A stretch of 64,000 nt of DNA from Ammoniphilus oxalaticus. GTDB taxonomy: Bacteria; Bacillota; Bacilli; Aneurinibacillales; RAOX-1. The DNA is taken from the NCBI RefSeq assembly GCF_003609605.1, contig NZ_MCHY01000002.1:1-64000 (forward strand), in the 5' to 3' direction. Position numbers and translations under genes: made by a program. Below, one piece after another: positions 25,700 to 33,296 of this stretch; position 1 is the first letter of the stretch, and every line of letters begins with the position of its first letter. A model generated the notes under the pieces. That model saw only the letters and a program-made list of their open reading frames with translations, had not been told where the DNA came from and did no database searches.

Positions 25700-26414
25700 C
25701 CCCGCCGCCCTCCATAATTTCCAACAGTTTATTCCCATACCAGACCATCTTTTTAACGTCCTCAGGGCTAAACTGAGGTCCTGAGGAATGTTTTAAGACG
25801 TTCCCGATCAAATACCCTTTGAAGTGTTCCGCCGACATCCGCGCTTGCATGAAATCAATTGTGGAAACAGCTGTATCTGCTTGTTGTGTCAGCGCTCTTG
25901 CGGAATCCTTTTTAACCGGCTCCGCCTCATGCTCAGTCACTTTGGGAAGCGGCTTTTGTACCGTTTCCTTTTCTTTCGGTTTAGCAGTCTTCATAGTAGG
26001 TCGTTTTCTTGGTTTGCTTAATCCCCAATCGGACCGCCTGCTGTAAAGTGTCGCCTCGCTGATTTTGTAACGTAAGGCTATCGCTCTATTCGTCAAGCCT
26101 TGATCTCTAAGTTTTATATAAGTTTCCTTTGTTAACTCTTCCTTCGATTTGTTAGGCGTCGCCTTCACTTGTATTTCCTCCTTCACGGGAGCTTCAAGCT
26201 CCTTCCTTAATCGCTTTAATCCCCCTGGCTCTAAGAAGCCTCTCAGTTTCTGAATCTTCGGATAGACGCTACAATTTGACTCGCAAAATCGAAATTGATT
26301 GCCTCCGCTTATATGGCTCACCTTATCGCAGCCCTTACAATTCACATCCAGCATTTTCCCGATCTCAACTCGAACGTGTTTTTTTAACTCTCGATCGCTA
26401 ATCTCATGGGTCAT
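25692..26414 (-). CDS. Zinc-finger and HTH protein with DUF3310-like C-terminus
   Basis: 240 residues in three parts. Residues 18-60 hold a Cys cluster (CKGCDKVSHISGG, then CESNC) like the small zinc-finger family seen in Bacillales phages. Residues 95-135 form a helix-turn-helix (IKLRDQGLTNRAIALRYKIS). A disordered Lys/Pro/Glu linker leads to a C-terminal helical segment (AEHFKGYLIGNVLKHSSG, VKKMVWYGNKLLEIM) resembling DUF3310. The gene follows the DNA polymerase by 11 bases. Likely a DNA-binding replication accessory. Confidence 0.65.
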   Translation of the reverse strand: MTHEISDRELKKHVRVEIGKMLDVNCKGCDKVSHISGGNQFRFCESNCSVYPKIQKLRGFLEPGGLKRLRKELEAPVKEEIQVKATPNKSKEELTKETYIKLRDQGLTNRAIALRYKISEATLYSRRSDWGLSKPRKRPTMKTAKPKEKETVQKPLPKVTEHEAEPVKKDSARALTQQADTAVSTIDFMQARMSAEHFKGYLIGNVLKHSSGPQFSPEDVKKMVWYGNKLLEIMEGGGGE

Positions 26415-26425
26415 ACGAGCACCCC

Positions 26426-28372
26426 CTAATCTTTCATATAAAACTCCGTTTCAAAGCCATCTGCATTGAGCGGCAAGCCTGGCGCCCAATCAATCGGCTG
26501 CGACATGATCTCTTCCATTTCAGACAAACTTCCAACGCCATAAGGCATGTCCGCAACAACTTCGTCATGAACGTGCATGATGATGTTATAGCCCGCCTGA
26601 TCCAGCCGCATCATGGAGACAGCTAGACAATCCCGAGCGGTTGCCTGAACAATGTTCTCCACTAGTTTCCCGCCATACGTTTCAACGGGCCCCCACTTAT
26701 TTGCGGCGTTTAGTCCGTCAAATTCGATAGCGGGTTGTCCAAATTTCCCTGTAATGATTCGCGGACGAACATAAGCTAACTTTCTGCCGCTAGGCAAAGT
26801 AATAAACAGAATCCCGCGATAGCACTGGAACACGACCCCGTGCGTTTGTGTTGTTGTCTTGTCTTGAATGGCTTCGATTGCCGCGCGGTTACAGGACCAC
26901 CAAAAATCCACAATGTTTTTGTTTGCTGCTCTCCAAGCCGAGACTAGACCAGGTAATTCGCTTTCTTGAAGCCCCCCTTCAAGGGCTCCCATGGAGATCA
27001 GCGCGCCAGGTCCACCCTGATAACCAAGCGCCAGTTCCGCGATCTTCCCCTTCTCCCTCAGTTCGGATCCGCGATCAATTGATTCGATTGGGACGTTAAA
27101 CATCGCCGCGGCAGACGCTTCGTAAATCTTCCCATGCGTCTGAAAGACGTTTAGGCGCCACTTTTCTTGAGCGAACCAAGCAATGATTCGCGCCTCAATC
27201 GCGCTGAAGTCCGATACGATCAACCGATTCCCTTCGGATGCAACGAGCGCCGTCCTAACAAGTTGGGAAAGAATATCATTTCGGCTTTCATCAAATAGCA
27301 GATCGATAGAATCAAAAGCCCCTGCCTTGATAAGCTTGCTTGCGTTCTCGATGTCATGAATGTAATTCTTTGTGAGATTCTGAACCTGGACTAATCTCCC
27401 TGCCCATCTACCCGTTCGACCCGCGCCATAGAATTGAAGCAAGCCGCGAACCCTGCCATCCGAACAGACCGCGCGTTCCATCGCTCGATACTTGGACACG
27501 GAAGCCCTTGAAAGCTCTTGCCTGTGTTCAAGGACCGTTCTAACATTCGGAGGAACATCGTCTTTAAGCATCCGTTCCACATCGTCTTTACGAAGCGTTT
27601 CTGTTTCGGCGCCTTGTTCTTTCAACCAATCGAGCAACTGATTCCGACTGTTTGGATTGGCAAGACCCGTGATCTTTCTTGATTCTTCGGTCAATATCTT
27701 TTCAAACTCAATATTGCAATCAATCGCTTTTTCGACTAATTGCATATCCAGCCGAACGCCGCGGTCGTTGATTTTCTGGTCCAGCGTCCAAAGGTCCTGT
27801 TCAAACGAACTAATCTCTAAAGCGGGATCGATCTTCTCCCGAATCGCCATCTCCACTTCCACGTCGCGGCGATTGTATTCGACGTACTGCTGCCATCTTT
27901 CAGGGTCATGCTCTGGAAGGTTTCGAGCACGACCACCATTCGCCTTGGTTGGTCTACACGGCTTAGAAAAATAGTTAATCAGTGTTGTACCCGCTGAATC
28001 CTTCTGAATGTCCAACCTCAGCGCTTCCGCCACGCCCGCAAGATACCCGGGCAATCCTAGCCTAGAGGAGTCGACCGCCGTACACCGCCATTGTTCGGGC
28101 GGCATTTCCTTTCCGAAATGGGCCGCTAAACATACCCGCTCAAAATTAGCGTTAAAAGCAATCTTCGTAATGTCTGGGTCAATAATCATGAGCTGTATAA
28201 TTGAGGGGATCGTTTCCCCTTGCGCTAGATCAATCACCCTTACGGGACCGCCATCAATCGAATAAGCGAAAAGCACAATTTCAAAGTCGGGTGAATCGGC
28301 GTAAGCGTAAACCCCGCATCTTGGAAGATCCACACTGCTGAACGTTTCAATATCGATATTGAGCGTTTTCAA
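26426..28372 (-). CDS. Phage DNA polymerase, family A
   Basis: 648 residues. The exonuclease domain begins at once with NIDIETF (Asp7, Glu9) and continues with FNANFERVCLAAHFG and YNRRDVEVEMAIREKI. The polymerase part has GRTGRWAGRLVQVQNL, motif A VSDFSAIEARIIAWFAQE, the O-helix REKGKIAELALGYQGG and motif C MHVHDEVVADMP. All catalytic carboxylates look present, so it should be an active proofreading replicase. Its length is standard for phages of this module type. Confidence 0.95.
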   Translation of the reverse strand: MKTLNIDIETFSSVDLPRCGVYAYADSPDFEIVLFAYSIDGGPVRVIDLAQGETIPSIIQLMIIDPDITKIAFNANFERVCLAAHFGKEMPPEQWRCTAVDSSRLGLPGYLAGVAEALRLDIQKDSAGTTLINYFSKPCRPTKANGGRARNLPEHDPERWQQYVEYNRRDVEVEMAIREKIDPALEISSFEQDLWTLDQKINDRGVRLDMQLVEKAIDCNIEFEKILTEESRKITGLANPNSRNQLLDWLKEQGAETETLRKDDVERMLKDDVPPNVRTVLEHRQELSRASVSKYRAMERAVCSDGRVRGLLQFYGAGRTGRWAGRLVQVQNLTKNYIHDIENASKLIKAGAFDSIDLLFDESRNDILSQLVRTALVASEGNRLIVSDFSAIEARIIAWFAQEKWRLNVFQTHGKIYEASAAAMFNVPIESIDRGSELREKGKIAELALGYQGGPGALISMGALEGGLQESELPGLVSAWRAANKNIVDFWWSCNRAAIEAIQDKTTTQTHGVVFQCYRGILFITLPSGRKLAYVRPRIITGKFGQPAIEFDGLNAANKWGPVETYGGKLVENIVQATARDCLAVSMMRLDQAGYNIIMHVHDEVVADMPYGVGSLSEMEEIMSQPIDWAPGLPLNADGFETEFYMKD

Positions 28373-28432
28373 GTTTTTTCCTCCTGAAATTTGTATAAAA
28401 ATAGGGAGCTATAAAGCCCCCTATTGGGTTGT

Positions 28433-28999
28433 TTATCCTAAGAAATCTGGCGTATCATCGTCACTAAGCATATCCGCGAAATCATCTTCTGGATTCGACC
28501 TTCCACCAAACGCTTCGCCGTCCCGCGTAAACAACAGGTTATTTAATCCGCAAGCAACCCCTCGATTTCCGTTTGCATTGTATGGGTAGAAATTAACCGC
28601 CGCTACACCGTAGCACCCGCTGTAGAACTCTGATTCGTCCGAAATCTCAATGAGACCAGCAGACCCTTTCTTGAATACTCCTGGTTTTGTTCTGGATGAA
28701 GCGTTGATGAACCAATGTCCTGCGTACGCCTCGTCATCTGGTCGATCGGTGTCACCGTCACGTAATGGAAGCTTTAAGTTTGGCGGCATCTTACCGCTCC
28801 ACTTGGAATCCTTTCCTTCTTTCTTCGCTGTTTCAATTGCCTTTTCGATCATTTGAACCGTCTCCGTATCCGTCTTTGGAATCAGAATAGAAACGCTGTA
28901 TTTCGGGTCATTCCCTTCCATCGCGTGAGGCTCAAACACATGAGCGTATGAAAATCTAACCTCGTTCGTTGTTACTCTCGTTCCGTTTAATTTAGCCAT
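28433..28999 (-). CDS. DUF2815 protein, likely single-strand DNA binding
   Basis: 188 residues from ATG at 28999, 10 bases after AAAGGAG; protein begins MAKLNGTRVTTNEVRFSY. Matches DUF2815: HVFEPHAMEGNDPKYSVSIL, IPKTDTETVQ and SGCYGVAAVNFYPYNANGNR, with an acidic C-terminal tail (EDDFADMLSDDDTPDFLG) as in SSBs. DUF2815 replaces SSB/RecT-like proteins in modules with a family A polymerase. The same frame stays open for another 65 codons upstream (TTG at 29194, 253 residues in all), which is treated separately. Confidence 0.85.
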   Translation of the reverse strand: MAKLNGTRVTTNEVRFSYAHVFEPHAMEGNDPKYSVSILIPKTDTETVQMIEKAIETAKKEGKDSKWSGKMPPNLKLPLRDGDTDRPDDEAYAGHWFINASSRTKPGVFKKGSAGLIEISDESEFYSGCYGVAAVNFYPYNANGNRGVACGLNNLLFTRDGEAFGGRSNPEDDFADMLSDDDTPDFLG

Positions 29000-29194
29000 T
29001 TTTACATTTCTCCTTTTTGTTTGTTGTTTTACTTTTTTGTGCTTTCTTCTTCTAATTTCAAAACGCCAGTTATAGGCATCTTTACCGATTTTGTTATAGA
29101 GAGCTTGCCAAGCTTTCCGTTTTGTTGGCTCCTTAATCCCAAAAACTTCTTTCTTAGACCAAATACTGAAAACAACGTAATAAAAATCTTGCAA
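29000..29194 (-). CDS. Possible upstream ORF or N-terminal extension of DUF2815
   Basis: The frame upstream of the DUF2815 ATG is open from a TTG at 29194 and encodes a basic, aromatic 65-residue stretch (begins MQDFYYVVFSIWSKKEVFGI, contains RKAWQALYNKIGKDAYNWRF). It has no strong ribosome site and the family normally starts at 28999. It may be a small gene that has lost its stop, or an alternative long form. Confidence 0.35.
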
Positions 29195-29196
29195 CT

Positions 29197-29403
29197 TTAG
29201 ATATTCTCAATCTCGCCTGTTAGGCAATCCAAACAGATAAACAGCGGTTTATTCCGTTGAGACAGTATGATCTGCCCAGCGACTATCATTGATAGCGGTT
29301 TTTCAAGCAGTACATTGTTTTCGGGCTCCTCCATGCAGAAATCACATTTGGTTTTTACGGTAGTGCCTCCGTCATATTGAGCTTCAATTACTTCACCTTT
29401 CAT
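29197..29403 (-). CDS. Small zinc-ribbon-like phage protein
   Basis: 68 residues from ATG at 29403 after AGGGGGAGGG. Two Cys pairs (KCDFCMEEPENN and FICLDCLTGEIEN) about 30 residues apart suggest a zinc ribbon. It lies between the DUF2800 and DUF2815 genes. Function unknown. Confidence 0.6.
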   Translation of the reverse strand: MKGEVIEAQYDGGTTVKTKCDFCMEEPENNVLLEKPLSMIVAGQIILSQRNKPLFICLDCLTGEIENI

Positions 29404-29426
29404 AAGGCACCCTCCCCCTTCTACTT

Positions 29427-30617
29427 TTAGATGCTATCCGCAAAATCTTCTTCCGCCGATTCAACGGATTGCAGTTCTGGTCGCTTGTCCGATACAGGAG
29501 CAAGCGTAGGCTTACCTTGCGGCTTCACGATCAGGTCGCCCAATACTTCGGAGAATGTCTTTTTCCCGATCTCCCTTTCAAGAGCGGTGATCGTTTTAAT
29601 TTCCCTTGGTCTAAAGATGACTTCCTCGTCGAATCCGTTCTCATGCAACGTGTGGGCGACTTCCTCTGGATCGGAATATCTTCGGTTGCTTCTCCCTTCA
29701 ACTAGCTTCCATCCGCTAAACTTGACGCCGTGTTTCTCCGCTTGTTCTAGCGCGTAATCCTTGATATCCTTCGCCCATTTTTGAAGCTCGTCTGCTTGCT
29801 CTAGGATTCTAGCAATTTCATCATTTGATAGAGTCGGAGGATCAGCAAAATCAAATTCAGCCAGCTTCAAGTTTTCCCTCGCCCGAGCCCGACACGTCGG
29901 AGCGATCTTGCAGAAACGACAATGTTCGCCTGAAACAAAATCACCTTCCCCCTCCCACGCCATATCCGCTTTTGGCTTTACCTCGGTATCTCCCCAGGCA
30001 AGCAGATCATCAGCGGATAAGGTTTCGCTTGAAATACTGTCCAAGCGCGGTTGAACAATCGTCATACGAACCCGATCAATGTCATACAACATGCTGTAAC
30101 GATCGTAGGCGCCAAGCCCGTACAACCTCATTTGCGAATTGTTCTCCGCGCTGACGGGTACGCCTTGACCAAATTTCAGGTCGATCACTTCCAATTGACC
30201 ATCCGCAATAATCAAAACGTCACCCGTCCCAAATCCTTCTGGGACCCATCGAGAGAAATCTAAACGCTGTTCGATCATGACAAGCGCATCAGGTGTCGAG
30301 GCTTTCGCCTCGTTGATCCGCTCAACCACAACGTCTACATAAGATTGAACATGATCCTCCATTGCTTGACTGTAATACTCGTTTTCTCTTTCAAACTTGT
30401 TTCGTCTTAACGTGCGCGCCCGTTGACTGATCTCCCCGATCTCATGCAGCAGGAAGATCTCCGATAACTCATGGGCTGCCGTCCCTTCTTCCGCAAATAC
30501 TGACGTAGTATCGGGTAGCTCATTTTCGAGCGCGGCGGATGGGGTGCAAGTCATCCACCGCGACGATCCCGAAGCGCTTAACTTTGCGTGAGCTCTTTCA
30601 CTGTGCGCTACAGTCAT
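29427..30617 (-). CDS. DUF2800 nuclease, RecB-like
   Basis: 396 residues. The N-terminal signature HAKLSASGSSRWMTCTPSAA and a central GTGDVLIIADGQLEVIDLKF contain the Asp and Glu-x-Lys-like (DLK) residues of a PD-(D/E)XK nuclease. The Cys cluster EHCRFCKIAPTCRARARENL, together with the early Cys, resembles the iron-sulfur staple of AddB/Cas4-type enzymes. It is expected to be the recombination exonuclease of the phage, working with DUF2815. Overlaps the next gene by four bases. Confidence 0.88.
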   Translation of the reverse strand: MTVAHSERAHAKLSASGSSRWMTCTPSAALENELPDTTSVFAEEGTAAHELSEIFLLHEIGEISQRARTLRRNKFERENEYYSQAMEDHVQSYVDVVVERINEAKASTPDALVMIEQRLDFSRWVPEGFGTGDVLIIADGQLEVIDLKFGQGVPVSAENNSQMRLYGLGAYDRYSMLYDIDRVRMTIVQPRLDSISSETLSADDLLAWGDTEVKPKADMAWEGEGDFVSGEHCRFCKIAPTCRARARENLKLAEFDFADPPTLSNDEIARILEQADELQKWAKDIKDYALEQAEKHGVKFSGWKLVEGRSNRRYSDPEEVAHTLHENGFDEEVIFRPREIKTITALEREIGKKTFSEVLGDLIVKPQGKPTLAPVSDKRPELQSVESAEEDFADSI

Positions 30618-31057
30618 GCGGAAAGCCCTACAGCTTCAAGAAGCTTTTGATAATCTTTCGGGTCCACTTCAGTCAGCTTACTGACGCCTAAATCTTTAAT
30701 GGCCCCTTGCACCTTCTCTTGATGCTCCTTAGCGTCTCGCATGAAGTCGGTTAGCTTGCCGCGTACAACTTCAAGAGTGATTTTTGGTTCTTCTTTCTCT
30801 GCTGCCTTTTCTACCTCTTTAGCAGGCGCCGCATTAGATTCTTCTTTGATCGGCTCGGCTTTCTTCTCTTCTTTTGCGAGAGCGGGTTCTGCTTCTTCCT
30901 TAGGCTGCGGAGTTTCTACTTTCGGCTGTTCCTCGACCTTTGTATCCTCTTTTTCATAATCAAACAGAACAACGTTTCCCGCTGAACAAATAGCCAAAGC
31001 TAAGTTATTGATCGCTTCCGCTAATTCGGGAGCGTCAATCGATATTTTGATTTGCAT
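30614..31057 (-). CDS. Phage protein with Lys/Glu/Ala-rich linker
   Basis: 147 residues from ATG at 31057 after GGAGAGGAAG. A short N-terminal domain (IKISIDAPELAEAINNLALA) and a C-terminal helical domain (VRGKLTDFMRDAKEHQEKVQ, AIKDLGVSKLTEVDPKDYQKLL) flank a 60-residue low-complexity linker of E, K, A, P. Proteins of this shape precede DUF2800 in many Bacillales phages and are sometimes mislabelled as rRNA biogenesis proteins. Function unknown. Confidence 0.7.
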   Translation of the reverse strand: MQIKISIDAPELAEAINNLALAICSAGNVVLFDYEKEDTKVEEQPKVETPQPKEEAEPALAKEEKKAEPIKEESNAAPAKEVEKAAEKEEPKITLEVVRGKLTDFMRDAKEHQEKVQGAIKDLGVSKLTEVDPKDYQKLLEAVGLSA

Positions 31058-31135
31058 TCATACTTCCTCTCCATTCGTGGTATATTAATAGTGATTAAAC
31101 TTTTACCGAGACGCCCACTTTGCCGAGTGGGTGTT

Positions 31136-31327
31136 TTATTTTCCTTCCATCCATTTCGACAAGCGGATACTGTCCCGCCTTATTTCATGCAGTTTGTTCT
31201 TCAATTCAGCTCGATTTTTATCGGAATCCCAGTCGGCGATTACGAAAGTTGCGTCTTCATTAAGAAGCTCAATCGCCCTTTCCATCTGAGCGATTAGCAA
31301 CCTGCGGGTTATGTCCTCTTGCCCCAA
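31136..31327 (-). CDS. Short phage protein of unknown function
   Basis: 63 residues if started at TTG 31327, 7 bases after AAAGGGGG (the frame stays open to 31387 without a ribosome site). It is helical with RRLLIAQMERAIELLNEDA, FVIADWDSDKNRAELKNKL and ends RLSKWMEGK. Not recognised. Divergent from the plus-strand gene at 31408. Confidence 0.5.
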   Translation of the reverse strand: MGQEDITRRLLIAQMERAIELLNEDATFVIADWDSDKNRAELKNKLHEIRRDSIRLSKWMEGK

Positions 31328-31407
31328 ACCCTCACCCCCTTTCAAGATGTATGATGTTTCCAATAACTTCCCATCTGGTAGAATCAATATGAAGGGAGGA
31401 GCTAGAG

Positions 31408-31704
31408 TTGAATAAAAATGACTTGCACAATCAACCTAAAGCGTTTGAATATTTGACCCCAGGGGAGAGACGCCGTCTAACCGAGTGGGTTAAGGCTAAT
31501 CTGACGCCCATTCAGTCTTTTAACGTCCGCCACACTTCTTACGGCTTAAAACATATTTTTGAGAAGAATGGCGGGTTCTACATTGGTAATGGTGCTTTCA
31601 AAGGAGCTATGATCGAATGCGGTTTTAAAGTCCAAGATAAAACCGCACTAAATTGGGTTTTTAATGTATCCGAGAAATCTATCAAAGCTATCACAAATCA
31701 ATAG
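31408..31704 (+). CDS. Phage protein on the opposite strand, unknown
   Basis: 98 residues from TTG at 31408 after GGGAGG; protein begins MNKNDLHNQPKAFEYLTPGE. It contains TPIQSFNVRHTSYGLKHIFE and ends VFNVSEKSIKAITNQ. The fold looks mixed alpha/beta and the sequence is well composed, so I think it is a gene. It runs against the early operon and overlaps the end of the minus-strand gene at 31691 by 14 bases. Confidence 0.6.
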   Translation: MNKNDLHNQPKAFEYLTPGERRRLTEWVKANLTPIQSFNVRHTSYGLKHIFEKNGGFYIGNGAFKGAMIECGFKVQDKTALNWVFNVSEKSIKAITNQ

Positions 31705-31951
31705 GTTCATCTAAAACAATTTTTGCGCACTCCCATTCTTCAAAAACCAAGATGTTTTGGCTCTCAAGAATGTTCTTCAAAGAAGTCTTACCAGTTGGCT
31801 TCTGGGCACCGGTTATGATGATGGGAGTGTTATTTTTCACTGCTGAAACAATTAACTCCTTGGTACTATTTGAAAGCCAAAAAGGTAATTTAATTTCCGA
31901 TTCATGCCTGTCATACTTCCTACGCACACTAACAGCTTGATAATTTTTCAA
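31691..31951 (-). CDS. Small P-loop-like phage protein
   Basis: 86 residues from TTG at 31951. It has a clear P-loop-like motif (PIIITGAQKPTGKTSLKNIL; GxxxPTGKTS) and an EEWECAKIVLDEPIDL C-terminus that could supply an acidic residue. It is much shorter than normal P-loop kinases. It overlaps the preceding small gene. Function unknown; nucleotide binding is inference. Confidence 0.6.
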   Translation of the reverse strand: MKNYQAVSVRRKYDRHESEIKLPFWLSNSTKELIVSAVKNNTPIIITGAQKPTGKTSLKNILESQNILVFEEWECAKIVLDEPIDL

Positions 31952-32063
31952 CTGCCCCGCTCCCCTTCAATGCAATTAATACAGCCTTCAGATCCTTTGC
32001 TTTGCCTACAAACTGAAACACCTGACGATTACCCTTTCCCCGTTCATCCCACGCAATTCTCAT
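31929..32063 (-). CDS. Tiny phage ORF, 44 residues
   Basis: Starts at ATG 32063, overlapping the stop of the upstream tiny gene as TAATG, so probably coupled. Protein begins MRIAWDERGKGNRQVFQFVG, ends VEKLSSC. It overlaps the P-loop gene start by 23 bases. Not recognised; supported only by coupling, spacing and codon content. Confidence 0.5.
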   Translation of the reverse strand: MRIAWDERGKGNRQVFQFVGKAKDLKAVLIALKGSGAVEKLSSC

Positions 32064-32221
32064 TAGCGATACTCCTTCTCAAACTCTCGCAATCTAGCAT
32101 CGTAGTCTTGCGCAATAGCCTTCATATCAAAATTATTCCTTTTGCAGAACTGGTCCAGTAACTCCAGATCTTTTTCTTTTCTCTTCGTTAAAGTTTCCGC
32201 CATTTTTAGATTTACGTTCAT
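32063..32221 (-). CDS. Tiny phage ORF, 52 residues
   Basis: ATG at 32221 follows GGGAGAGG at seven bases. Charged helical protein: MNVNLKMAETLTKRKEKDLE, then LLDQFCKRNNFDMKAIAQDY. The good ribosome site and tight packing support it. No family recognised. Confidence 0.55.
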   Translation of the reverse strand: MNVNLKMAETLTKRKEKDLELLDQFCKRNNFDMKAIAQDYDARLREFEKEYR

Positions 32222-32283
32222 TCGACAACCTCTCCCTTATTTAAGTTATTATGTTAAGTAGTCTAATAAAGAATTTGAATTTA

Positions 32284-32454
32284 CTATTGATTAAGCAAGT
32301 TTGAGTCAATGTTTATTTTTATCTCTTTACTTGCCAGCTCATCTGCCAATGAGTTGGCTTCTTTTAATAGTTCCTTAAATCTCTCTACCTTCTTTAGAAC
32401 CTCCACCAGTTCAGTTGTATCCACATTCAAACTAATTGAATTTACTTTTTTCAT
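32284..32454 (-). CDS. Small coiled-coil phage protein
   Basis: 56 residues from ATG at 32454 after GGGGAGG (an in-frame start at 32487 lacks a site). Sequence MKKVNSISLNVDTTELVEVL followed by a helix (KKVERFKELLKEANSLADEL) resembles the short strand-plus-helix proteins common in early regions of Gram-positive phages. No function known. Confidence 0.6.
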   Translation of the reverse strand: MKKVNSISLNVDTTELVEVLKKVERFKELLKEANSLADELASKEIKINIDSNLLNQ

Positions 32455-32525
32455 GTATTTCTTACCTCCCCTTGATTTAATTGCCAATCAAAAATGTTAA
32501 AAAATTTACTCACCGCAGTGAGCAC

Positions 32526-32795
32526 TCAATATTTAGATTGTTCTTTAAGCCAGGTTATTAAAAAGGACTCTGTCTCTCTAGCAGGAAAGTACCACTTAGT
32601 TCCGACTCTATATTTCGGGAACCGATCATCATGAAAAAAGTGTTCACGTATATAGGGCTCGCTCATACTGGTCTGTCTGATCAGCTCCTTCATATCCCAA
32701 AACGTTTGGCGATGCTGTATTTCATCCAAGCGTCTTTTCAATTCCTCATGAAATATTTCCTCGACTTTGCGTTCATTGATCTGTAAATGGAGCAA
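32526..32795 (-). CDS. Excisionase/DUF771-like DNA-binding protein
   Basis: 89 residues from TTG at 32795, eight bases after GGAGG. The sequence TFWDMKELIRQTSMSEPYIR, then FFHDDRFPKYRVGTKWYFPA and a Trp near the C-terminus are typical of DUF771/winged-helix excisionase-like phage proteins, which read a MerR-like first half. It may control excision or early transcription. A few phages carry it just downstream of the immunity region, as here. Confidence 0.7.
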   Translation of the reverse strand: MLHLQINERKVEEIFHEELKRRLDEIQHRQTFWDMKELIRQTSMSEPYIREHFFHDDRFPKYRVGTKWYFPARETESFLITWLKEQSKY

Positions 32796-32864
32796 GAGTT
32801 TCACCTCCTTTATAGGACATTCATCCCTCCTGTCGAATTGAGACTAAAGAAGGGTGGTCATTAT

Positions 32865-33170
32865 ATGAATCCATATATGTTTGTGATTGATATCGTTCCG
32901 ATGCCGGATAATAATAAGTGTGACGATATTGCTGGAGCAAAGGCTCACATTTGGGTAATTTCAAAAGATAGAGAGAGTGCCAAGCTCCGTGTAATCAACT
33001 ACATCGAGAAGCATCTTTGGAGTGTTACAAATTTTGAATACGAGTTCGAGATTCAACAAGAGCTGATTCCTTCGTTGCATGCAGATGAAGCTCGGCTATA
33101 TGAATCGGCTCTGCGTCTAGGAATCGCCGCAGACTACGTTGCATTTCCGAAGAAGCCCGCTGAGAAGTAG
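32865..33170 (+). CDS. Plus-strand phage protein with own terminator, unknown
   Basis: 101 residues from ATG at 32865 after GGGTGG. Begins MNPYMFVIDIVPMPDNNKCD, contains AGAKAHIWVISKDRESAKLR and VTNFEYEFEIQQELIPSLHA. Two alpha-beta repeats are plausible. It stands alone on the plus strand within minus-strand early genes and is closed by its own terminator at 33186-33210, so it is an independent unit that could be expressed in the lysogen. No family recognised. Confidence 0.7.
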   Translation: MNPYMFVIDIVPMPDNNKCDDIAGAKAHIWVISKDRESAKLRVINYIEKHLWSVTNFEYEFEIQQELIPSLHADEARLYESALRLGIAADYVAFPKKPAEK

Positions 33171-33185
33171 CTTTCCTTTTGCCTT

Positions 33186-33210
33186 CCGCCGTTCCCGCGG
33201 CGGATTTTTT
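33186..33210 (+). terminator. Terminator of the plus-strand gene
   Basis: CCGCCG pairs with CGGCGG around TTCCCG and is followed by ATTTTTT. Confidence 0.85.
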
Positions 33211-33296
33211 CTTTATACCCTTGTCTCTTTTTACATTCAACCTTCTCACCCCCTCTCCTCACCTTCGTGCGATACCTTGTTTCAAGCTGATTTGAT

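Noticed and set aside
31111-31133. Hairpin GCCCACT/AGTGGGT followed by TTTATTTT on the plus strand
   Set aside because: No plus-strand transcript is evident upstream; it may be accidental or an antisense terminator.
33025-33249. Minus-strand frame of 74 residues with a purine-rich start
   Set aside because: It lies entirely opposite the better-supported plus-strand gene and its terminator; its sequence is low-complexity and basic as antisense frames often are.
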